Of a DNA stretch of 64,000 bases, positions 27,373 through 33,763 are shown in pieces. The stretch is from the NCBI GenBank assembly GCA_019359155.1, contig JAHHHV010000083.1, positions 27,983 to 91,982 on the forward strand. The letters run 5' to 3'. The translations under genes and the position numbers were made by a program. The stretch is from Pegethrix bostrychoides GSE-TBD4-15B. GTDB taxonomy: Bacteria > Cyanobacteriota > Cyanobacteriia > Elainellales > Elainellaceae. How positions within the stretch are numbered: position 1 is the stretch's first letter; every line of letters starts with the position of its first letter. The notes beneath the pieces were generated by a model. The model worked only from the letters and a program-made list of their open reading frames with translations, had not been told where the DNA came from and did no database searches.

Positions 27373-28191
27373 CTAAATTAAAGTCGGATCCTCTCCCAAC
27401 TCACGCAGCCGAGCCGCTAAACGTTCTGCTCGTTGATGTTCTTGCTCCGCCCGTTGGCGTTCCTGCTCTGCCCGTTGGCGTTCCTGCTCCGCCCGTTGGC
27501 GTTCCTGCTCTGCCCGTTGATGTTCTTGCCCTGCTTGCTCTGCGAGGGTTGCAATCCAAGTCCCTGTTTCGTCGCACCAGCGCAACCATTTGCCCTCAAC
27601 CCCTTGATAGCTGCCTTGCCATACTCCCAACCTCAACTGAATCTCGTCAAACCACAGGCCAGATTCTAGTTGAGTGATCTCTCGATAGCGCATCCCTTCC
27701 AGCTTAAAGGCGCGCAGTTGATTCGCATAGCGGTCAAAGACAACATAATACGGCACTCGGAGAATTCGTTCATAAACCTCCCACTTGGTCGGCGGTTTGC
27801 CTAGTTCGCGTAGCGTTTGCCCCAAGTCTTCTGCTTCTGTTCCAGGCGACAGTAACTCAACCACGAGGAAGGGAGCAACGCTCTCTTGCCAAACGACATA
27901 GCTCAGCCGCATTTCTGCTTGCTCAGTCGCCTGCGAAACTCCTAAGGCTACAAACCAATCAGGGCGCTTGTACCAGAGATGATGCCGAGAGTCGTAATAG
28001 AGATTGATATCAGTGCCGATAAACGTTTCATCTGGCAGATATCCCGCCGCTTGAAAGGTTTCCCGCAAAAGCTGAGGTTGAAAGTCATGGAATTCGTCCG
28101 GCAAACCAGGCTCCTCAGGATCTTCGCTCTGGAGATCATACATGGTGGGCAATACTTCCTGGGCAGGTCTGGGAGGATTAGTTTGATACAT
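27373..28191 (-). CDS. Uma2 family endonuclease with C-terminal coiled coil
   Basis: The protein (272 residues from ATG 28191, preceded by an AGGA site) has the Uma2/DUF820 PD-(D/E)xK-like core: ETFIGTDINLYYD, KRPDWFVALGV and PFLVVELLSPGT (E-x-x-S/SP motif). The C-terminus is a charged coiled coil of five heptads (RAEQERQ, HQRAEQE), encoded by 21-bp tandem repeats. Uma2 genes are greatly expanded in cyanobacteria, and their biological role is largely unknown. It marks the left side of the accessory region. Confidence 0.88.
   Translation of the reverse strand: MYQTNPPRPAQEVLPTMYDLQSEDPEEPGLPDEFHDFQPQLLRETFQAAGYLPDETFIGTDINLYYDSRHHLWYKRPDWFVALGVSQATEQAEMRLSYVVWQESVAPFLVVELLSPGTEAEDLGQTLRELGKPPTKWEVYERILRVPYYVVFDRYANQLRAFKLEGMRYREITQLESGLWFDEIQLRLGVWQGSYQGVEGKWLRWCDETGTWIATLAEQAGQEHQRAEQERQRAEQERQRAEQERQRAEQEHQRAERLAARLRELGEDPTLI
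27421..27535 (-). repeat. 21-bp tandem repeat coding for RAEQERQ heptads
   Basis: Five consecutive 21-bp units encode (H/R)QRAEQE heptads at the 3' end of the Uma2 gene. Inner copies differ by only one or two bases, so the copy number is likely to be unstable. Confidence 0.85.
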
Positions 28192-28245
28192 GATGATTTC
28201 CTGATGTGAGCCGACCACTTCTCTATTTTAGGTTGGCCAACCGCT

Positions 28246-28440
28246 CTATCGAACCACTACGCTATTGCGGCTCTGCCCGAATCTGCGCCAGCCCGCGTCG
28301 TCGGATGGAACAATGACTTGCAGTTTCTGTTCTGCATTCCGCCATTTGCGATGACTTCCTTTTTGAGAGATCAGGGTGAAGCCATAGCGGCGTAAGATTG
28401 CTTCGACTTCAGTGGCGTTTAGCCGTCGGTCGCGAGGCAT
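28246..28440 (-). CDS. hicA: HicA-family toxin with replaced C-terminus
   Basis: HicA is a small double-stranded RNA-binding-domain mRNA interferase. The N-terminus matches well: LNATEVEAILRRYGF, then SQKGSHRKWRN with the catalytic histidine in GSH, then LQVIVP. After IVP a normal HicA has a GTL...I helix, but here the frame runs through a copy of the dispersed tail repeat (SDDAGWRRFGQS) and stops. The toxin is therefore probably inactive or altered. The ATG overlaps the hicB stop by one base (TAATG). Confidence 0.75.
   Translation of the reverse strand: MPRDRRLNATEVEAILRRYGFTLISQKGSHRKWRNAEQKLQVIVPSDDAGWRRFGQSRNSVVVR
28271..28307. repeat. Tail repeat copy a
   Basis: This partial copy of the dispersed 3'-tail repeat forms the end of hicA. 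On the minus strand it matches the HPTT...Q I R A E portion, read in another frame. Confidence 0.7.
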
Positions 28441-28640
28441 TAGATAAAAACCTCGCGGGTAATTGCGCCTTCGATGAGTTCAATTGGATTGGGGTCGAGA
28501 TAGAGTTCAATCGCTTCTTTGATATTCTCTAAGGCTTCTGCTTCGGTGACTCCAGCAGAAATACAGCCTGGTAATTCTGGACACCAGATGGCCCATTCGT
28601 GGGTTTCAGGGTCGGGTTCTAGAATGACGCGCCATTTCAT
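28440..28640 (-). CDS. hicB: HicB-family antitoxin
   Basis: This 66-residue protein has the HicB partial RNase H-like fold: VILEPDPETHEWAIWCPELPGC, then SAGVTEAEALENIKEAIELYL. It should neutralise HicA and may autoregulate the operon. No DNA-binding C-terminal domain is present, as in the short HicB class. It is the first gene of the hicBA pair. It appears intact, whereas its toxin has a replaced C-terminus. Confidence 0.87.
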   Translation of the reverse strand: MKWRVILEPDPETHEWAIWCPELPGCISAGVTEAEALENIKEAIELYLDPNPIELIEGAITREVFI

Positions 28641-28675
28641 AGAATTGCAAAGCCCTTGCGTAAAACTGTTGATTT

Positions 28676-28750
28676 TAGTTTAGCCCGTCTGCTCTGCCCG
28701 AATCTGCGCCGCCCGCATAGTCGGATGATCCGACAGTTCTGCCGCTTGCC
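28676..28750. repeat. Tail repeat copy b
   Basis: This copy is free-standing between hicB and vapC. On the minus strand it would read AAELSDHPTMRAAQIRAEQ, then TG and a stop, with no attached gene upstream. Flanking TAGTTTAGCC is shared with copies d and e. Confidence 0.8.
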
Positions 28751-28763
28751 TGCTGTGAAAAGG

Positions 28764-29168
28764 TTACTCTGCCCAGTTTTCGTGAGTCAATCCTGTAATA
28801 TTCTCAAAATGGCGAGTATTGGCAGTGATTAATAGACAGTCGTGCTCGATTGCTGTTGCTGCAATTAGGATATCCATTGGCGCAATCAGCAGTCCTTTTG
28901 CTCTGAGATCCGCATAGATTGTGCTGGCAATGTTCATGGTGATCAGCGTCAACGGCAAGATTTCGCTATCAGCAGCTAGCTCTTGGAAGCGGGCTAATAA
29001 GGTTTTGGCATCTCGATAGAGCAGCCCGCTTCTGATTTCGTAGTAGGTCAGCAGTGAAAAGGTGAGGCTATCGTGAAATTGACCATATTGCTTGAGCTGT
29101 TCAACGACTTTGGGCTGGCCTCGAAAAAAGTATGAAATGATGTTGGTATCTAGAACGGCTTTTCTCAC
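28764..29168 (-). CDS. vapC: VapC-like PIN-domain toxin
   Basis: This 134-residue PIN domain has the acidic residues in place: D in AVLDTNIISYF, E in YYEIRSGL, D in APMDILIAATA and the TANTRHF end motif. VapC toxins are Mg2+-dependent RNases, often cutting tRNA or rRNA. The ATG overlaps the antitoxin stop by 4 bases, typical of vapBC. Intact in length. Confidence 0.93.
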   Translation of the reverse strand: MRKAVLDTNIISYFFRGQPKVVEQLKQYGQFHDSLTFSLLTYYEIRSGLLYRDAKTLLARFQELAADSEILPLTLITMNIASTIYADLRAKGLLIAPMDILIAATAIEHDCLLITANTRHFENITGLTHENWAE

Positions 29169-29401
29169 CAGTCGCGCTGCATATCTAAACTACGATTGGC
29201 TAAACTGTCGGCTTCTAATGCTTCGAGCAGGCTGGCTTCGGCGGTGGCAATTCCGGCAAATCTCATGAAGCTGGGTTTCGGCTGAGGCTGGTTGCTCACC
29301 TGCGAGATCCAAATCTCGACTTCTTGCCCCAGAAACTGGGAGAGTCCTTCGAGCTTCAGAGAGTCGCTGAGAATAGTTTTGCGAATCTTGATTTGCGCCA
29401 T
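29165..29401 (-). CDS. VapB-like antitoxin
   Basis: A 78-residue partner gene lies directly upstream of vapC with ATGA overlap. The N-terminal part (KIRKTILSDSLKLEGLSQF, VEIWI) may form the DNA-binding dimer, and the acidic C-terminus (EALEADSLANRSLD) would wrap the toxin. It does not match AbrB- or MazE-type antitoxins clearly, so the assignment rests largely on position. A diverged fragment of this gene recurs at about 33055-33111. Confidence 0.75.
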   Translation of the reverse strand: MAQIKIRKTILSDSLKLEGLSQFLGQEVEIWISQVSNQPQPKPSFMRFAGIATAEASLLEALEADSLANRSLDMQRDW

Positions 29402-29439
29402 TGCTCAACCTCCATATGTTTCTTCAGTTTATCCTTCTA

Positions 29440-29494
29440 CCCGTATCTGCGTCGCCCACGTCGTTGGATGATCCGACAGTTCCACCGCTTGCCC
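29440..29494. repeat. Tail repeat copy c
   Basis: A diverged copy between vapB and the hicA pseudogene. On the minus strand it reads EGQAVELSDHPTTWATQIRVE. Confidence 0.75.
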
Positions 29495-29510
29495 TTCAGT
29501 CACCTAATTA

Positions 29511-29673
29511 TCAGAAGATGCGTTCTACGAGTTGATCGCGGGTGAGTTCAAAATGTGTTGCGATGTCTCGCAAAATAGCGTTGAGGGTGCCAATTTTGAC
29601 GAATGGTTTTATAGCCTAATTGGTTCAAAATTTGCGCCAGTGCTTCACCGGATAGGTCGCGGGGCAGCTTCAT
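29511..29673 (-). pseudogene. hicA: hicA pseudogene with internal deletion
   Basis: From ATG 29673 the sequence reads MKLPRDLSGEALAQILNQLGY and then KTIRQ, a typical HicA start. It then passes directly, in another frame, to IGTLNAILRDIATHFELTRD and QLVERIF before a stop at 29511. About 25-30 codons including the catalytic GSH motif are missing, and the two halves are out of frame. The ATG overlaps the stop of the intact HicB-like gene. The gene is therefore a dead toxin with a surviving antitoxin. Confidence 0.85.
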
Positions 29674-29879
29674 GAGGCGATTACTTCATCGTGGACGATA
29701 TGGAGCCGAATTAGTTTTGGGCGGGTTTGCTCGTCTTCAAAGTGACAGTGAACGGCATCGCGCAGGTAGGTTTTGAGATCTTTGAGGCTGTCAGCCTGAG
29801 TGAAGATGGATTCGCCGATGGCTCTGGCGGTATAGCCACCTTCTGGATCGTCTTCAACGAGAAAGATAATTTCGGTCAT
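29670..29879 (-). CDS. HicB-like antitoxin (second system)
   Basis: This 69-residue protein, MTEIIFLVEDDPEGGYTARA then SIFTQADSLKDLKTYLRDAV, belongs to the short HicB-like group often mislabelled 2-oxoisovalerate dehydrogenase subunit. It pairs with the downstream hicA pseudogene with ATGA overlap. With its toxin disabled it would be an orphan antitoxin. A fragment of its 3' half occurs again at about 33112-33180. Confidence 0.82.
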   Translation of the reverse strand: MTEIIFLVEDDPEGGYTARAIGESIFTQADSLKDLKTYLRDAVHCHFEDEQTRPKLIRLHIVHDEVIAS

Positions 29880-29904
29880 GAGAGCTGCTTTGATCTCAAT
29901 GCTC

Positions 29905-30633
29905 CTAGTTTAACCCGTCTGCTCTGCCCGAATCTGTGCCAGCGCTCTCTGCGTCGTCGGATGATCCAACAATCCTGCCGGATGCTCTGCTCTGTGCCTG
30001 CTCTAACCACCAGCGAGTACCTTGTGTATCGGTATGTGAATCGCCTAAAATTCGCTCGCGAATTGCCAAAGACTCTTGCAACAGCGGAATAGCCTCCTCA
30101 AAGTGATCGCGTTCTACATAAGATGCACCTAAATTGTTCAGCCTGAGAGCAGTGTGATGCTCGGCACTAAGCTGGCTGCATCTGATGTTCAAGGCATTAA
30201 AATGGAACGGTTCTGCCTCACTGTAGTGGCCTTGAGCACTGTTGGTTGCACCCAGTTTAATTTGGTAATGGGTGCCGCCGTAGTTGTGCTGGATCTGGCT
30301 GCTGAAATCATTATGGATATTGACATGAATTTCTTCGGCTAGCTTTTGCGCTTCTGCCTTCAAGCTCGCGTCTTTATCCAAAACAGTATGTAGATATTCA
30401 GCCAGCCTTTGCTGATCCGCTGCCGAACCTGCTGCCGCGCTTTGCAGCAATTGATCCATTCCCGGCTTGCCCCGCAAACATTTCTCCCAGATTAGCTTGC
30501 CGAGCTGCTGCACCTTCTCCGGCAGCGTCTCAACTGCCTTTTTGCTCAGCTCTGAACCGATACCTTCGTAGAATTTACCGAGTACCGCCTTGGCGATCGG
30601 TGTCGCCAGCAGCAGCGTGATTTGTTCAATCAT
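29905..30633 (-). CDS. Shortened STAND-type protein: N-terminal domain fused to TPRs
   Basis: The first 108 residues (MIEQITLLLATPIAKAVL, EKVQQLGKLIWEKCL, then VNIHND) match the N-terminal domain of the frameshifted STAND gene at 35982-36308 almost exactly. The expected NB-ARC ATPase is absent; after a short linker (NYGGTHYQIKLG) the protein goes straight into two degenerate TPR units (LNNLGASYVERDHFEEAIPL). The last 26 codons read the tail repeat in a shifted frame; the repeat's natural frame would end at 29910. It is an internally deleted relative rather than a complete sensor. Confidence 0.7.
   Translation of the reverse strand: MIEQITLLLATPIAKAVLGKFYEGIGSELSKKAVETLPEKVQQLGKLIWEKCLRGKPGMDQLLQSAAAGSAADQQRLAEYLHTVLDKDASLKAEAQKLAEEIHVNIHNDFSSQIQHNYGGTHYQIKLGATNSAQGHYSEAEPFHFNALNIRCSQLSAEHHTALRLNNLGASYVERDHFEEAIPLLQESLAIRERILGDSHTDTQGTRWWLEQAQSRASGRIVGSSDDAESAGTDSGRADGLN
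29906..29980. repeat. Tail repeat copy d
   Basis: This copy forms the 3' end of the shortened STAND gene. Natural frame on the minus strand: AGLLDHPTTQRALAQIRAEQ, TG, stop. The gene enters it out of frame. Confidence 0.8.
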
Positions 30634-30769
30634 GGGGGATCACAGAACGCTTTCCACTGTTCTACCTCATTTGTCGGCGCTTTTCCGTAAAATTGGCAAT
30701 CTTAGCCTTAAAGCATCAAGCTATCGCCCTCAACCTCCCGATATTTGACTTCAGAACTCGACCGTCGCC

Positions 30770-30965
30770 TCTTTTAGCTCCAGCGCCCCACTTCAAAGCT
30801 AAAATCACCAAGTTCCGAACCCAAAGCTTGCACCTTTTTGCTCAATTCACCCAGCTCAGAACTCAAATCACCGAGCAAATTGCTCGAACAATTGACCTCT
30901 GAGCCGCAACGCTGCACCTCAAAGGCGCAACCTTCCACCTTTTTGCTAAATCGCTGCTCCTTCGA
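30770..30965 (-). repeat. Heptad (21-bp periodic) repeat array upstream of the shortened STAND gene
   Basis: On the minus strand about eight heptads occur in one open frame: FSKKVEG, CAFEVQR, CGSEVNC, LSSELGE, LSKKVQA, LGSELGD, FSFEVGR. The array sits 137 bases upstream of the shortened STAND start and directly follows the 3' end of the next gene. A related array lies upstream of the other STAND locus. I treat it as a short-tandem repeat, not a gene, because flanking frames are closed and no ribosome-binding site is evident. Confidence 0.65.
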
Positions 30966-31440
30966 GCTTGATGCTAGCCGTCTGACTCTTGGGCTTGCGA
31001 GATTTGCGGGCAAAGCGCAGACCCAATTCATCCACCGCTGTCTCTAAACCCGTCCCCTCACCGCTCGCTTTGGCATAGGTATAGACCTGGAGCGCTGCCG
31101 CATAAGCCTCGCTGCCCACCGCCAAGCAGGTATCATCTACGAGATCGTGCAACTGCGTCAGCGACATCAACACCGGGTAGAGCGCTTCAAAGAGCTGCAC
31201 GTCTTTTTGCAACTCAGTCAGATCAAACGAGCGCGGCAGGAAGTCTGGGTTCTGTGTGGCTACCTCCATGGCTTTGCTGACAAAGGCGCGGCTCTTGTCG
31301 CCCATCTTGGGCAGCGACTTGCGATCATCCGCAGAGAGATCAATCAAAAACGGCAGCTTGGCTTTAATGGTGGCAATGGCTGCCATCACGGCATCCCGGT
31401 CGGCTTGGCTCAACTGAGCGCTAATGGCTGTATTCGGCAT
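30946..31440 (-). CDS. Conserved hypothetical protein
   Basis: This 164-residue protein, all helical by appearance, contains LSQADRDAVMAAIATIKAKLPFL, LPKMGDKSRAFVSKAMEVA and LFEALYPVLMSLTQLHDLVDD, followed by a Lys/Arg-rich tail. I recall similar proteins in cyanobacteria and Bacteroidetes but no function. It has no signal or membrane segment. The smaller gene upstream (31492-31740) may share its transcript. Confidence 0.75.
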   Translation of the reverse strand: MPNTAISAQLSQADRDAVMAAIATIKAKLPFLIDLSADDRKSLPKMGDKSRAFVSKAMEVATQNPDFLPRSFDLTELQKDVQLFEALYPVLMSLTQLHDLVDDTCLAVGSEAYAAALQVYTYAKASGEGTGLETAVDELGLRFARKSRKPKSQTASIKLEGAAI

Positions 31441-31491
31441 CGTAGAGACTCCTGGTAAACGTCAAATAAAGATGTCTCTAGACTTCCCGCT

Positions 31492-31740
31492 TTAGCCCAA
31501 CGACAGATATTTTGTCGCCACGCTCATCCATTTGCCGGTCATTGGTTCTGGCTGTAGGGCAGTCCATTCATGGGCACTCACTACGCCGCGCAAATGTAGC
31601 GTTTGAATCATGCTGGTCACGCCCCGTCGCGAACTCACCACAATCAATCGCACAGGTTCCTGCACAGGCACACTATCGCAATCCAACGGTGTATCGGGCG
31701 GCGGCGCTGCAAAGTGATCTGATCGGAAATCTTCAGTCAT
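31492..31740 (-). CDS. Small conserved hypothetical protein
   Basis: This 82-residue ORF is acidic at the N-terminus, with a core PVRLIVVSSRRGVTSMIQTLHL and an end GKWMSVATKYLSLG. It is soluble and has no known domain. It is divergent from the XRE regulator (103-base gap) and 51 bases upstream of the 31440 gene on the same strand. Codon use looks coding; an AAAGGT-like site precedes the ATG. Confidence 0.6.
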   Translation of the reverse strand: MTEDFRSDHFAAPPPDTPLDCDSVPVQEPVRLIVVSSRRGVTSMIQTLHLRGVVSAHEWTALQPEPMTGKWMSVATKYLSLG

Positions 31741-31843
31741 GAGTCTTACCTTTCAAGCATGTAGTCTACTAAGACATCATCTCATGTCTGTGGTCGCATC
31801 AGACAACATTTACTGACTCGCCATCCTTTGACAGGATTGGGGC

Positions 31844-32101
31844 ATGGGCAGGGCAAGTCAGGCACTTAAGCAAGTTTTAGAGCAATTTGGCATCAGCCAG
31901 AACAAGCTGGCGGTGACGCTTGGCATCGATCGCTCTGCTGTTTTTAAATGGGTACATGAACAGCGTGACCCCAGCGGCGAAGCGATTGCCGAGATCACCA
32001 GAGCGCTGAATCAGCTCAACCCCGCAGCCGCCAGAGCATTCATGCAGCAATACCTGGGAAATCTGATTAGCCCAGAGCCACCCGACTCAGAAGATGGATA
32101 G
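31844..32101 (+). CDS. XRE-family helix-turn-helix regulator
   Basis: This 85-residue protein is essentially one Cro/CI-type HTH: LKQVLEQFGISQNKLAVTLG, then IDRSAVFKWVHEQRDPSGEA. An ACAGGA stretch lies about 7 bases before the ATG. It is divergent from the small 31740 gene and probably regulates locally. It has no effector domain. Plasmid- or phage-type regulators of this size are common in accessory regions. Confidence 0.9.
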   Translation: MGRASQALKQVLEQFGISQNKLAVTLGIDRSAVFKWVHEQRDPSGEAIAEITRALNQLNPAAARAFMQQYLGNLISPEPPDSEDG

Positions 32102-32173
32102 CAGAAAGCAGTCAAGGCAATGTTAGGCTCAGCGGTAAGGTCGCAGGCTTCAGGCTTCAAGACTCTGGACAAC

Positions 32174-32764
32174 CTACGCACCGCCGCTCAAAATCTGCTC
32201 GGCGCTCAGATGCAAGTGGGGGAATTGGACAGAGATGATGCAGTCTGGACTGCGAAAAACGCCGACTTCCACGTATTGCTCAGCCGCGAGCTGCAAGATC
32301 GTGATCGTCTGCTGCTTTGAGTCAATTAGCCAATATTCCAGGACGCCAAGTTCTTGATATTGCTGGCGTTTGCGCTCATAGTCGCGTTTGCGATTGGCAT
32401 CGCCGGGGCTAACGACTTCGGCAATCAAAATGGGCGGCGGCATGTCGCGAGTAATCGTCAGGCGTTTTTGGGTGAGAGCGAGATGTTCTGGACGCAGAAT
32501 GACTAAGTCAGGAATGCGAGTTCTGGAATCGCCTGCTTGCAGCACAGGAACTTCGACCTCGCAGGTATGCGGATAAATTAAATTAAACGGAATGCCAGCA
32601 TTGACTAGGAGCAGAAACAGGTAGTTGGCGATGGCAACGGTTGCTCTTGACTCTGGCGGCAATTTTTTCAGCTCCCCATTGATGTACTCGTAACGCTGAT
32701 CTGGCAAATTGCCTGCGTCGAGACTCAGATAGTCCTCAAACGAAATTTTTAATGCTTGAGTCAT
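32174..32764 (-). CDS. Uma2 family endonuclease
   Basis: This 196-residue full-length Uma2/DUF820 protein starts with the usual SFEDYLSLD opening. It has YEYINGELKKLPPES, RIPDLVILRPEHL, PPILIAEVVSPGD (catalytic E) and RKRQQYQELGVLEYWLIDSKQQ with the D/E-x-K-like Lys. It is predicted to be a nuclease by fold; the cellular role is unknown. It converges with the XRE gene. Confidence 0.9.
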   Translation of the reverse strand: MTQALKISFEDYLSLDAGNLPDQRYEYINGELKKLPPESRATVAIANYLFLLLVNAGIPFNLIYPHTCEVEVPVLQAGDSRTRIPDLVILRPEHLALTQKRLTITRDMPPPILIAEVVSPGDANRKRDYERKRQQYQELGVLEYWLIDSKQQTITILQLAAEQYVEVGVFRSPDCIISVQFPHLHLSAEQILSGGA

Positions 32765-32854
32765 GGCTGACCGTCCTTGCTGGGCTGCTGGTTTTGCGGG
32801 TTATAGCGTTCTGTCAGGTCTTTATGGATCATTATTCTTCAAGAATCGATGAAT

Positions 32855-33053
32855 GTTTAACTCAGATCTTGCAGCCTTCTCAATTAGCGCCACAGTCCGC
32901 CCGCGAGTGAACTGCGGGCTAATGGGGGCAAGTCTTCTAAAGAAGACTAAATCGGCGTTTCAGTTTGTTTGAGTTCACTTCAGTGAACTTGCTTCGATAG
33001 CCCGCAGTTCACTCGCGGGCGGTTATTGCAATTGGTGCAAGATCTCAGTTAAC
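32855..33053. mobile_element. Foldback MITE-like element, about 199 bp
   Basis: Outer arms GTTTAACTCAGATCTTGCA (32855-32873) and TGCAAGATCTCAGTTAAC (33036-33053) are imperfect inverted repeats. Inner arms at 32897-32920 and 32999-33022 are a perfect 24-bp inverted repeat rich in CCCGCGAG. Two small dyads (AGTCTTCT/AGAAGACT at 32931-32948; GTTCACT/AGTGAAC near 32973-32988) sit in the middle. No ORF is present. This is the structure of a non-autonomous foldback element; no target duplication is visible. Confidence 0.7.
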
Positions 33054-33180
33054 CACCTGCGAGATCAGAATCTCAACGTCTTGCTCCACAAACTGGGAGA
33101 GTCCTTCAAGATGAAGCGCTTATTTCATCGTGGACAATCTGGAGTCGAATCAGCTTGGGGTGGGTTTGTTCGTCTTCTTT
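33054..33180 (-). pseudogene. Mosaic of vapB-like and hicB-like fragments
   Basis: Bases 33055-33111 match the start of the antitoxin gene at about 29293-29353 (GAAACTGGGAGAG-type core, with scattered substitutions). Bases 33112-33180 match the 3' half of the HicB-like gene at about 29683-29750 (TTCATCGTGGAC core). The join at about 33111 is abrupt, and a tail-repeat copy follows immediately. No frame is intact. Confidence 0.7.
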
Positions 33181-33192
33181 CAATCAGTCCCC

Positions 33193-33275
33193 TTAGTTTA
33201 GCCGGTCTGCTCTGCCTGAATCTGCGCCAACACTGCCTGCGTCGCCGGGTGATCCGACAGGTCTGCTGCTTGCCC
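33193..33275. repeat. Tail repeat copy e
   Basis: Best preserved copy outside a full gene. On the minus strand it reads AADLSDHPATQAVLAQIQAE, then QTG and a stop, preceded by QAIGVG. It ends a short open frame with no start of its own. Confidence 0.85.
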
Positions 33276-33297
33276 TACGCCAATGGCCTGTTTCGAC

Positions 33298-33531
33298 CTA
33301 ATCAGGGCGATCCTCAGTAAACTGGTTGATTGCTTCGACAATACCTTCGGAGTAGGGTTCCAACACAGTTGCTGCAACATGCAGGTCGGCGAGGGCTTGG
33401 CTAAATTCTTCGGAATTGGGGTCAGCAGATTGCAGGACTTCAATGGCTCTCATCGCTTGCTCTAGCTGCGGACGGTATTCGGCGATGTGGCGTTTTAGAC
33501 TGGTCAACGACTTTTCAAATAAAGCAATCAT
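33298..33531 (-). CDS. Small helical hypothetical protein
   Basis: This 77-residue protein is predicted to be nearly all helix: LTSLKRHIAEYRPQLEQAM, then SEEFSQALADLHVAATVLEPY. It is acidic overall, with no known domain. Its ATG overlaps the ancestral stop of the frameshifted gene upstream (ATGA), so the two once formed a coupled pair. It lies between the STAND gene and tail repeat copy e. Confidence 0.55.
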   Translation of the reverse strand: MIALFEKSLTSLKRHIAEYRPQLEQAMRAIEVLQSADPNSEEFSQALADLHVAATVLEPYSEGIVEAINQFTEDRPD

Positions 33532-33721
33532 CGGTTGAGCCTCCGTTCGAGTTTGGTGATTTGCTGACGACAGTTGAGACTGTCTTTTCCCAATGCAGAA
33601 TCAATCCCTGATCTTGCTCCTCTATTGACTTGCTGCGTTCACGGGCAAGTTTTTCTAGATGTTCTTCGAGTGCCCGACATTGACCTTCTAACTGTTTACG
33701 ATAGTCTTTATTTTTGGTCAT
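33515..33721 (-). pseudogene. Small coiled-coil protein gene with 3' frameshift
   Basis: The frame from ATG 33721 reads MTKNKDYRKQLEGQCRALEEHLEKLARERSKS-like coiled coil (charged heptads) to HWEKTVS, then an unlikely Ser/Asn tail. In the next frame the sequence continues NCRQQITKLERRLNR and stops at 33528-33530, overlapping the next ATG. Adding one A to the AA at 33574-33575 (minus strand) would restore a 64-residue protein. So this looks like a recent one-base deletion or a sequencing error. Confidence 0.6.
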
Positions 33722-33763
33722 GTTTTACGCATCAGCCGCTCTACTAATTTTCGCAGAATCCGG

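Noticed and set aside
27433..27669. Plus-strand Leu/Ala/Phe-rich frame opposite the Uma2 coiled coil
   Set aside because: Antisense to the 21-bp repeat; hydrophobic periodicity is an artefact.
30774..31031. 85-codon heptad ORF MNWVCALPAN...
   Set aside because: Overlaps the 3' end of a better supported gene on the same strand and is otherwise tandem repeat; listed as a repeat instead.
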